From G020344215 sp039586575 (lineage in GTDB: Bacteria; Gemmatimonadota; Gemmatimonadetes; Palauibacterales; KS3-K002), in contig JBDHKD010000008.1 in the NCBI GenBank assembly GCA_039586575.1, positions 1 to 64,000 on the forward strand: DNA of 64,000 nt, read 5' to 3'. Positions 35,544 to 42,518 of this stretch are shown one piece after another. The notes beneath the pieces are model-generated. The model was not told the origin of the DNA and ran no database searches. It saw nothing but the letters and a program-made list of their open reading frames with translations. Each line of letters begins with the position of its first letter. Positions within the stretch are counted from its first letter, which is position 1. The position numbers were made by a program, and so were the translations under genes.

Positions 35544-37046
35544 ATGCGCATCCTGGGAGCTGTCGGATTCGTACTGTTGCTGGCCTCTTCCTTGTCGCAA
35601 GATGACGGTGCGCCTTCTTTCACTCGCGTCACCGCGGGCGCTTTGACCCAGGATCGAGCCAGCACCGGCGGCGTCTCCTGGGTAGACTTCGACGACGACG
35701 GCGACCTTGACCTCTACGTTACGAACGGCTACGACGTCAGCGCAGCCGAGCCGTCGCCCCAAGCCAACCGGCTCTACCTCAACGACGGAGACGGCCGGTT
35801 CACCTCGGTCACTTCTGGACCGCTCGTATCCGACAGCTCCTACTCATCGGGAAGTACCTGGGGCGACTACGACAACGACGGTGACCTCGATGTCTTCGTC
35901 TCCAACCAGCGCGGTCAGGACAACGCGCTGTATCGCAACGACGGCGCGGTGGGCTTCACACAGCTGAGCGGCTTGCCGCCGACGACCGACGGCGGGCATT
36001 CCTATTCGGCCGGCTGGGTCGATGTCGATAGCGACGGCCAGCTCGACCTACTCGTGTCGAACGGTGGGCTCAGTAGCGTGGAACCGAACTTCCTGTACCG
36101 CAACAACGGTGATGGCGCTTTCGAGCGCATCGTGGAGGGGCCGGTCGTCAGCGACTCGTCCGCGTCCGGCGGCGCGGTCTGGGGCGACTACGATAACGAC
36201 GGCGACCCCGACCTCTTCGTAGCGAACCGAGTGGGTCCCAACGACCTCTACCGCAACGACGGCGACTGGCGCTTTACCAAGATCGAGGACGGACCGATCG
36301 CGACCGATGCGTTCCCGTCGATGGCGGCCGCCTGGGGCGACTACGACAACGACGGCGATCTCGATCTCTACGTGGCCAACATCTACGGCCTGGCGAACAG
36401 CCTCTACCGCAACAACGGGGACGGCAGCTTCGAATCCGTGCGCTCGGGCCCCCATGTCGTCGATGGCGGTCACTCCTACGGCGTCAACTGGGCCGACTAT
36501 GATCGGGATGGCGATCTGGATCTTCTGGTGGCCAACTGGGGCGCCGCGCCGGTGCTCTATCGTAACCGTGGCGACGGCGAATTCGAGCGGGCCGCGGCCG
36601 GCGAGCTCGGCCAGACCATCGCCTACGCCTCCAGCCTCACCTGGGGCGACTACGACCGGGATGGCGATCTCGACCTCTACATCGGCAGCTGGCCCAACCA
36701 ACCGGGCGACGGCGAGCCGAACCACCTGTACCGCAACGAGGGAACTGAGTTCAATTGGCTGGCGGTGCGTCTGCGGGGAACGGCATCCAACCGATCGGCC
36801 ATCGGTGCCCGCCTGTGGATCCAAACTCGCGTGGACGACAGCACGCTGGTCCAGCTTCGTGAGATCACCGCCCACACGAGCTGGCGGAGCCAGAACGATC
36901 TGACCGCGTACTTCGGACTCGGCCCGGCGACCGCAGTCGAGCGACTGACCGTGCGCTGGCCGTCCGGAACGGTCGAGCACGTCGCCGACCTGCCCGTCAA
37001 CCAGACCGTCGAAATCGTCGAGGGGCTAGGGTGGCAGCGTCGTTGA
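35544..37046 (+). CDS. Secreted FG-GAP/VCBS propeller with ASPIC/UnbV domain
   Basis: A 500-residue exported protein. After a signal peptide come seven repeats with the metal-binding core D-D-DGDLDLYV (for example WGDYDNDGDLDVFVSN, WADYDRDGDLDLLVAN), forming a seven-bladed integrin-alpha-like propeller with Ca2+ loops. The C-terminus (WLAVRLRGTASNRSAIGARLWI... RWPSGTVEHVADLPVNQTVEI) is an ASPIC/UnbV domain. Likely cell-surface binding role. ATG 35544 is chosen because GGGAGG lies five bases upstream and the signal peptide begins there; the frame extends to a TTG at 35496. Its end overlaps the convergent small lipoprotein gene by 21 bp. Confidence 0.88.
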   Translation: MRILGAVGFVLLLASSLSQDDGAPSFTRVTAGALTQDRASTGGVSWVDFDDDGDLDLYVTNGYDVSAAEPSPQANRLYLNDGDGRFTSVTSGPLVSDSSYSSGSTWGDYDNDGDLDVFVSNQRGQDNALYRNDGAVGFTQLSGLPPTTDGGHSYSAGWVDVDSDGQLDLLVSNGGLSSVEPNFLYRNNGDGAFERIVEGPVVSDSSASGGAVWGDYDNDGDPDLFVANRVGPNDLYRNDGDWRFTKIEDGPIATDAFPSMAAAWGDYDNDGDLDLYVANIYGLANSLYRNNGDGSFESVRSGPHVVDGGHSYGVNWADYDRDGDLDLLVANWGAAPVLYRNRGDGEFERAAAGELGQTIAYASSLTWGDYDRDGDLDLYIGSWPNQPGDGEPNHLYRNEGTEFNWLAVRLRGTASNRSAIGARLWIQTRVDDSTLVQLREITAHTSWRSQNDLTAYFGLGPATAVERLTVRWPSGTVEHVADLPVNQTVEIVEGLGWQRR

Positions 37047-37373
37047 GTCTCCCTGGGCGCGTACTTCCCCGCTGACCCTGACGTCGACCGGATACCCGCC
37101 GAGCGAATCGGGCAGTTGAGCCGCGAGCTCCGGCGTGCGCGCGACGACGAACACGACGACACAGGGCGCGCCCTCGCATTCGCCCTGCCCCGTGCCGGTT
37201 ACGCCCCGCACGGCCATCAAGCGTGGCGTGTGCTCGCGCAGGACCTCCTGGACGCTCTTGCCGATATCCGCCTCCTGCGCCGCGCCGGCGCTCGTGCGGT
37301 CTCCCGGAGCCGCACAGCCAAGGTCCGGGCCCAGGAGACCGAAGAGCAATAAGGTGATTGGCCCGGCTCGCAC
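37026..37373 (-). CDS. Small lipoprotein homologous to the N-domain of the adjacent protease
   Basis: A 115-residue predicted lipoprotein (lipobox LGC near residue 20) starting at GTG 37373, 13 bases after the stop of the trypsin-like gene. Its mature domain (SVQEVLREHTPRLMAVRGVTGTG... ELAAQLPDSLGGYPVDVRVSG) matches the N-terminal domain of the upstream protease (residues about 48-111, with HTPELLKIPGVVGTA and LPSRLEDLPVDVRMTG). It is thus a stand-alone copy of what may be a propeptide. An inhibitor or folding partner is possible. Its end overlaps the FG-GAP gene end by 21 bp. Confidence 0.65.
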   Translation of the reverse strand: MRAGPITLLLFGLLGPDLGCAAPGDRTSAGAAQEADIGKSVQEVLREHTPRLMAVRGVTGTGQGECEGAPCVVVFVVARTPELAAQLPDSLGGYPVDVRVSGEVRAQGDSTTLPP

Positions 37374-37386
37374 CGCTGAGCCCGGC

Positions 37387-39072
37387 TCAGTTCACGCGGA
37401 AACAGGCTACTCCCGTCCCGCTCTGGCCGTCCGGGTTGGTGACGGTCACATCGCGCGCACCGGACTCCGTCCGCCACTTGATCCGAACCGTCGCAACGAG
37501 CCTCGTCGGGGCCACGAAAGCCACGTCGCGAACCGCGATGCCCGCTCCGAAGTCGACCGTGGCGCCCTCCTGGAAGTTCTCGCCGGCGATCACCACGGTC
37601 ACCGTCGTCCGCTGGTACCCGTTGTCCGGCATGCAGCTGGTCACGATCGGCGCCACGCTGGCCTCGATGACCGTGGCGGTGGTGCTCGCCCTGTCGTTGG
37701 TCACGTTCTCATCCCCGGCGATCGCGTGGTACGCTTCCAGCTCGTGGTCGCCCAGGCTGGAGCCCGCCGTCGCCCACGGGTAGTCGAGTGTCACCGTCTC
37801 ACCGTCCAGCAGGCCGATTACCGACTGCGTCCCGATGAGCTGATCGTCCGTTCTGTCATAGAGCTCGACGTCGAAGCCGCCGACATCCTCGGTCCCCACG
37901 TTGCGCACCGTGACACCGACGGTCACCCCATCACCCCGCACCACCGGGCTCGGCGCATCGACCGAGGTCACCGCCACATCGGTGATCGGCGTTGCCGGCG
38001 CCGCATCGATCGTCACCCCGAATGCGTTCAGCACCAGATCGATGCGGTTGGCGAAGGTACGGTCGCTGCCGCCGGCGAACAGCAGGCCCACCGGGTTCTT
38101 CTGAGCGTCATCGGTGATGATCAGCGAGCCCGAATCGCCGCCGCCGCTGAACCCGACGCCCGCGATGCCGAGCTGGTCGTACATATAAGCCGACTTGATG
38201 CACCAGATGTAGAACACCTCGTAACAGACTTCGACGAAGACGTTCACCTCAGTGATCGTACCGTGTGTGAGACCGGTGGTGCGCCCGTACTTCTGCACCG
38301 CCAGGTTCAGCAGGTCAGCCGTGTCGTCGAAATAGCCGTCGGCATCGGCGTCGCCGTAGATCGTCAAGCCAGGTGTACCGTAACCGTCGGCCGGCGTCGC
38401 GTTGCCCAGGTCGGCGGTCGAGGACAGTGCGATCGCCGCGTCCATCAGATTGTAGCCGCTGAAGGTGAAGTCGATGGGCACGAAGCTATCCAATGTTCCG
38501 ATCTGGTCGGCCGGAGATTGGCCACCGTCGAAAGGACCGGGTTGCAGTGCCGGATCCCCAAGATCCGCCCGGTTCTGGTCGGCGTAGACGTGGTTGTTGC
38601 TCAAGGCGTAGACGTTGCCCAGCGCGTCACGTACCCGCGCGCCGATCGTGCCCGCCGTGATGTTGGGGTGACCGGTGGAAACGCCCGTCGGCACCGGCCG
38701 TGGGAAGCGCGCCGTCGGGTCTTCCAGCGCCACGATCAACCCGGTCATCCGCACGTCCACCGGTAGATCTTCCAGGCGGCTGGGGAGATCGGCGACGTCC
38801 GGCCGCTCGGTGAACACCCGCAGCACCGGCCGGCCGTCCTCGCCCAGCGCCGTCGCGGTTCCCACGACCCCGGGGATCTTCAAGAGCTCCGGCGTGTGGC
38901 GGTCCTGGACGGCGATGGCCGTCTGGATGGCCTGCCGCTGGCTGAACAACGCGTCGGGCGGCGGCCCCAGAACATCGCTGGCATCCCGGCTACACCCCAG
39001 CCAGGTCGCGCTGGCGACGAGGGCCAGTGTAGCTAGGGAGACTGCGGTTCGTGGCGAGCTCGACGGAAACAT
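37387..39072 (-). CDS. Secreted trypsin-like serine protease with CARDB and IPT/TIG domains
   Basis: A 561-residue exported protein. After the signal peptide come an N-terminal domain (about 48-111), a chymotrypsin-fold segment with a plausible triad His161 (LSNNHVYA), Asp211 (LMDAAIALS) and Ser314 (GGGDSGSLII), then a CARDB-like domain (VRGDGVTVGVTVRNVGTEDVGGF) and a C-terminal IPT/TIG-like domain (GYQRTTVTVVIAGENFQEGATVDFG). Proteolysis is likely but not proven. The ATG at 39072 follows AAAGGAGGGAGTCCC; the longer frame to 39129 lacks this. It is followed by a stand-alone copy of its N-domain. Confidence 0.8.
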   Translation of the reverse strand: MFPSSSPRTAVSLATLALVASATWLGCSRDASDVLGPPPDALFSQRQAIQTAIAVQDRHTPELLKIPGVVGTATALGEDGRPVLRVFTERPDVADLPSRLEDLPVDVRMTGLIVALEDPTARFPRPVPTGVSTGHPNITAGTIGARVRDALGNVYALSNNHVYADQNRADLGDPALQPGPFDGGQSPADQIGTLDSFVPIDFTFSGYNLMDAAIALSSTADLGNATPADGYGTPGLTIYGDADADGYFDDTADLLNLAVQKYGRTTGLTHGTITEVNVFVEVCYEVFYIWCIKSAYMYDQLGIAGVGFSGGGDSGSLIITDDAQKNPVGLLFAGGSDRTFANRIDLVLNAFGVTIDAAPATPITDVAVTSVDAPSPVVRGDGVTVGVTVRNVGTEDVGGFDVELYDRTDDQLIGTQSVIGLLDGETVTLDYPWATAGSSLGDHELEAYHAIAGDENVTNDRASTTATVIEASVAPIVTSCMPDNGYQRTTVTVVIAGENFQEGATVDFGAGIAVRDVAFVAPTRLVATVRIKWRTESGARDVTVTNPDGQSGTGVACFRVN

Positions 39073-39196
39073 GGGACTCCCTCCTTTGGGCATGATCGGG
39101 ACTCCCGGCGGGGAGGAGAAGGGCACCACGGCGCGAGCCGTGGTGCCTCCACCCTAGGCCGGGCACCCGGTACTGTCAACGACTTCTCGTCGCCGT

Positions 39197-39835
39197 CTAA
39201 GGCTCCACGTAATAGAAGCGTACCTGAAGGAGACGCAGCCCGTTGTTGTCGTAGGCCCAGAAGTAGCCCTCCAGGCAGTCGTTGAACAGGCTGACGCGCG
39301 TGTCACCGCAGGCCAGGGCCGCCTCGCTACCCGCCGGCAGTAGGATCGTCGTCAACTCTTCGGTCACGTTGGTGAAGCGCCGGCGGCCTTTTTCACGTAC
39401 CTCGACCACCGACTCGGTGGAGCAGATGTCACCCTCGTCGACTACGTCCTCGGCGCATGTCGTCATCTCGGCCTCGCCGTGCGGCTTGCCCAGTCCGCGG
39501 ACCCAGACGGTGTAGCTGCCCGGCGCCGGCAGCTGAAAGATCGCACCACCGTCGGTCCCGTTGGCATCGAGCACCTGGAACGTGCCATCGGTGCTTTGCA
39601 GAAGGTTGATCCTGGTGCGCACTGCTGGCTCGGGTTTCGGCTTGCCCAGGTCCACGAAGATGCGGTGACCGCTGTTGCCGGTCATCTCCGCCGTCTTCGC
39701 CTTCGGGACGCCGATGATGTTGAGGTTGTAGTGGGGGCCGTTGGGCGCCCCGTTTCCGGTCTGACTGAAGGCCGCATCGCTGGTCGACAGCGAAAACACG
39801 AGGAAGGCGAGCAGCCCCAGGCGGGTTGACTGCAT
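39197..39835 (-). CDS. Secreted protein of unknown function
   Basis: A 212-residue protein with a signal peptide (cleavage near AAFSQT) starting at ATG 39835, which follows GTGGAGGTTACC. The mature part begins NGAPNGPHYNLNIIGVPKAK, continues with GHRIFVDLGKPKPEP, TFQVLDANGTDGGAIFQLPAPGSYTVWVRGLGKPHG and ends in aromatic residues (VRFYYVEP). Cysteines at TTCAED, DICSTE, LACGDT and NDCLEG may form disulphides. It has the look of a conserved beta-sandwich secreted family, but I cannot name it. Upstream of arfB on the same strand only by 156 bp, it is probably a separate transcript. Confidence 0.7.
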   Translation of the reverse strand: MQSTRLGLLAFLVFSLSTSDAAFSQTGNGAPNGPHYNLNIIGVPKAKTAEMTGNSGHRIFVDLGKPKPEPAVRTRINLLQSTDGTFQVLDANGTDGGAIFQLPAPGSYTVWVRGLGKPHGEAEMTTCAEDVVDEGDICSTESVVEVREKGRRRFTNVTEELTTILLPAGSEAALACGDTRVSLFNDCLEGYFWAYDNNGLRLLQVRFYYVEP

Positions 39836-39991
39836 GGTAACCTCCACGGTCACGGTTTCAGCTGGGACTCGTCCGGCGAGCAACGGCGATCGCACTGGAG
39901 TGCCACTTCCGTGCCACCTTAGAAGGCGCTCGCGCCCCACGACTTAGCGGACGCGCAGACATCTTGACCGGGAAGTTTTTGCTGGGGCCGG

Positions 39992-40411
39992 CTACTTTGT
40001 GGTGTCGTCGTCGGGCTTGGGTGGCTTTCTCAGCTGCTTGACTCGCGCCCGGCGGCTCTTCTCCGCCAGCCGCTTCTCGGCCGCCGACTTCGGTGGACGC
40101 GTCTTCTTCCGCCGCTTGGGAACCCGGAGCGCCTCGACGACCAGGTCGCGCAATCGCTGCTTCGCCAACTCCTTGTTGCGATATTGGCTGCGCTCGTCCT
40201 CTGCGACCACCCTCAGAACGCCGTCCTTGCCGATACGCGAGGCCAGCTTCTCCAGGATCCGCGCCCGCTCCTCTTCCGTCAGACTCGGACTCTCGCGGAC
40301 GTTCCAGCACGCCTCGACGCGCGTCGCCCGGCGATTGACGTGCTGGCCGCCCGGACCGCCGGAGCGGCTCGCCTGGAAGTAGATCTCATGCTCGGGTACC
40401 ACCGCGCTCAT
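39992..40411 (-). CDS. arfB: Peptidyl-tRNA hydrolase ArfB
   Basis: A 139-residue ribosome-rescue factor that releases nascent peptides on stalled ribosomes. The GGQ-type motif is intact: SRSGGPGGQHVNRRATRV, and the C-terminus is a long basic tail (KRRKKTRPPKSAAEKRLAEKSRRAR), which in ArfB enters the empty mRNA channel. The length equals that of the E. coli protein. The ATG at 40411 overlaps the stop of the upstream symporter gene by four bases (ATGA), so the two are translationally coupled, although they are not functionally related. Confidence 0.95.
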   Translation of the reverse strand: MSAVVPEHEIYFQASRSGGPGGQHVNRRATRVEACWNVRESPSLTEEERARILEKLASRIGKDGVLRVVAEDERSQYRNKELAKQRLRDLVVEALRVPKRRKKTRPPKSAAEKRLAEKSRRARVKQLRKPPKPDDDTTK

Positions 40412-41628
40412 GCTGGTGCCTCGAGCCGCTCGACGACGACGGTCGCGGCGAGCGTGCCGGTGACGTTGGTCGCCGTGCGGGCCATGTCGGGGATCCGATC
40501 CACACCCAGCAGGACCGCGAGGCCATCCAGCGGGATGCCCACGGTCCCCAGCGCCGGGGCCAGGCTCAACACGCTACCACCCGGTATGCTGGGCACGGTG
40601 AAGGAGACGATGAAGGTGGCGAGCACGGCGCCGCCGATGCCCGAGACCGCCAACGACACCCCATAGAGCCAGGCGAGAAACACCAGGCCGGCCCCCTGGA
40701 ACACCGCGCTGCCGGCACGGCCGAGCCCCGCCCCCAACGGGATGACGAAACCGGACACGGTCCGCGACAGGCCGAGCTCGTCGTCGGCCGCCTCCAGCAT
40801 CGCCGGCACCGTGGCCGGCGACGAGACCGTCGCCGCCGCGATGACCTGGGGGCTCACGCACCCCTTGAGAAAAGTCCCCACACGCATCGCGCCCAGCAGT
40901 CGGATCGCCGGCACATAGACCAGAGCGACGAACGCCAAGAGCGCCGCGAGCACGGCGATGACGAAGGCGATGAGGCTCTGCAGCATCGCCCAACCGGCGC
41001 GAGCGGTCACCGGCGCGGCCAGCGCGAAGATGCCGACCGGTGCGATCCAGAGGATCCAATGGGTCAACTTGATGAGCGCAGCGGCGATCGCCCCCGCCAA
41101 TCCGACAAGACGATCCCGCTTCTCCCGGTGCAGCGTTCCGGTCGCGGCCGCCAGCATCAGCACGAACACGATCAGCGGCAGTAACGCGCCCTCGGCGGCC
41201 GCCTGGAAGGGGTTGCTCGGAATGAGGCTCAGCAGAAACTCGATCGGGCCCGGGAGGACGGGAGCGGCGAGCGCTTCGCCCGTCACCGCCAGCGCCGCCG
41301 ACTCGCTGGCCAACGGTAGCAGGGCCCTCATAACGCCCATCCCCAGAAGAACCCCCACCACGCTCGTCACCGCGAAGAACCCCATCGCCGCCCCACCCAT
41401 CCGGCCCAACCGGCGCAGGTCGCCCAACGACGCCACACCGACGAAGATGACCGCCGCCACCAGGGGGATGACGACCATCTTGAGCAGATCGACGAAGGCC
41501 CGGCCGATCGGCTCGACGCCCTCGGCCAACCCGACCAGCGGCCGCGCCTCTGTGATCGCGGCGGCCAGCCCCAACAGGAGGCCCGCCACGAGTCCGAGCA
41601 CGATGGCGATCTGCAGTCTCACAGGCAC
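40408..41628 (-). CDS. Dicarboxylate/amino-acid:cation symporter (DAACS/GltP family)
   Basis: A 406-residue inner-membrane transporter with about eight helices and two re-entrant loops. Family signatures: AFVDLLKMVVIPLVAAVIFVGVASLGD, the serine-rich ATVSSPATVPAM of hairpin 1 and VPSIPGGSVLSLAPALG of hairpin 2, and DRIPDMARTATNVTGTLAA with the conserved cation-site Asp and Asn residues. It imports glutamate, aspartate or C4-dicarboxylates with Na+ or H+. The start is a GTG at 41628 or six bases downstream; no clear ribosome site is seen. The arfB gene overlaps its stop. Confidence 0.92.
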   Translation of the reverse strand: MPVRLQIAIVLGLVAGLLLGLAAAITEARPLVGLAEGVEPIGRAFVDLLKMVVIPLVAAVIFVGVASLGDLRRLGRMGGAAMGFFAVTSVVGVLLGMGVMRALLPLASESAALAVTGEALAAPVLPGPIEFLLSLIPSNPFQAAAEGALLPLIVFVLMLAAATGTLHREKRDRLVGLAGAIAAALIKLTHWILWIAPVGIFALAAPVTARAGWAMLQSLIAFVIAVLAALLAFVALVYVPAIRLLGAMRVGTFLKGCVSPQVIAAATVSSPATVPAMLEAADDELGLSRTVSGFVIPLGAGLGRAGSAVFQGAGLVFLAWLYGVSLAVSGIGGAVLATFIVSFTVPSIPGGSVLSLAPALGTVGIPLDGLAVLLGVDRIPDMARTATNVTGTLAATVVVERLEAPA

Positions 41629-41924
41629 ACCGGAATATCGGTGGGGGGCCGGCCGGGAGAAAGTCGCGCCGCCTTGGGGTCAAAATGTCCGCCCAGCTGC
41701 GCCGAGACCTCGCGTGCAGGTCGGCCGGCCAAAGCCGGAATCGCCTGATAATCATACACTTACAGGCTGAGGCCCACGCAAACACCCCGGCCCGAGGGCT
41801 GGCACGCCGTTTGCCCCACTTCTCACCCGCGACAGCGGGCCCGGCGTGCGGCTCGGGCAAGCTGGCCCCGGTTCGGCAATCGTAGTCCCGTGAGGACGTG
41901 TTAGAAGAGGGGGATGAGCAAGTG

Positions 41925-42008
41925 ATGTTGATAGCGATGGTGATTGCAGGCCTGATCCTCGTCCCGCCGGTCGTGATCGTCTGGCGGCAATACGAGGGAG
42001 CGGAATAG
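41925..42008 (+). CDS. Tiny membrane protein (27 residues)
   Basis: A micro-ORF (MLIAMVIAGLILVPPVVIVW followed by RQYEGAE) that forms a single transmembrane helix with a charged tail. A purine-rich GAGGGGG lies 8 bases upstream of an in-frame GTG (41922) or 11 upstream of the ATG. It is followed after 30 bp by a strong intrinsic terminator, so the transcript has the size expected for a one-gene unit. Such one-helix peptides are often accessory subunits of membrane complexes; no relation to a specific one can be shown. Confidence 0.5.
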   Translation: MLIAMVIAGLILVPPVVIVWRQYEGAE

Positions 42009-42038
42009 AAGAACGTCACACGCCGCGACAAGGCAACA

Positions 42039-42068
42039 GGGGGCGTCGATGACTCGGCGCCCCCTTTT
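42039..42068 (+). terminator. Strong intrinsic terminator
   Basis: An 11-bp stem (GGGGGCGTCGA with TCGGCGCCCCC, one G·T pair) with a TGAC loop, followed by TTTT. It ends the transcript of the tiny membrane ORF. Confidence 0.85.
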
Positions 42069-42071
42069 CTA

Positions 42072-42518
42072 TTGGGAAACCTATTCGGCCACGAGCGCCC
42101 GGAAGCGCGGGTGGTCGCGCAGCGCATCGAACAGGGGATCGAGGCGGAGCCGCGGGCCAATGTGTGGCTGGTGCCGGTCTGGAACGTATCGCGCTATCTC
42201 GAGCTGATCCTCGAGTACGAGTTCGATGCCGTTCGCTTTCCCGACCGCGATCAGGGTTTCGACGCGCACATCGCGCGGCTCAGGGTCCGCACGGCACTCA
42301 ACACGAAGTTCTCGGTGAACGCCTTCACTCAGTTCAGCAACGTCAACGACTTCGTCGCGGCGAACGTCCGCCTGCGCTACAACTTCCGCGAAGGCAACGA
42401 TCTCTGGCTCGTCTATAACGAGGGGTTCAACCTGGATCGCGACCGGATTGACCCGGCCCTACCACTCACCGATAACCGGACGTTGCTGCTGAAGTACACT
42501 TACACCTTCGCCTGGTGA
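42072..42518 (+). pseudogene. Truncated remnant of a DUF5916-type outer-membrane protein
   Basis: An open frame of 148 codons with no ATG start and no ribosome site, starting directly after the intrinsic terminator. Residues from about 30 on match the C-terminal barrel of the intact gene at 10888-13107: compare FDAHIARLRVRTALNTKFSVNAF with ADIARLRAQAALNTHLFFDAF, VRLRYNFREGNDLWLVYNE with VRYRFAEGHDLYLVYDE, and the closing LLKYTYTFAW. The first 600 residues are missing. It is most likely the 3' remnant of a deleted gene. Its end overlaps the convergent exporter gene by 19 bp. Confidence 0.75.

Noticed and set aside
35401..37385. CCGCTGAGCCCGGC direct repeats near 35372 and 37374
   Set aside because: Short GC-rich matches at gene ends, not convincing as a repeat family or recombination site.
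41629..41921. Gap upstream of the symporter checked for a missed gene
   Set aside because: Short open frames there lack ribosome sites and domain pattern; only promoters are expected.
40574..42160. Open frame of 528 codons on the minus strand over the symporter gene
   Set aside because: It is a shadow frame of the well-conserved DAACS symporter; composition is Arg/Gly-rich without domain pattern.
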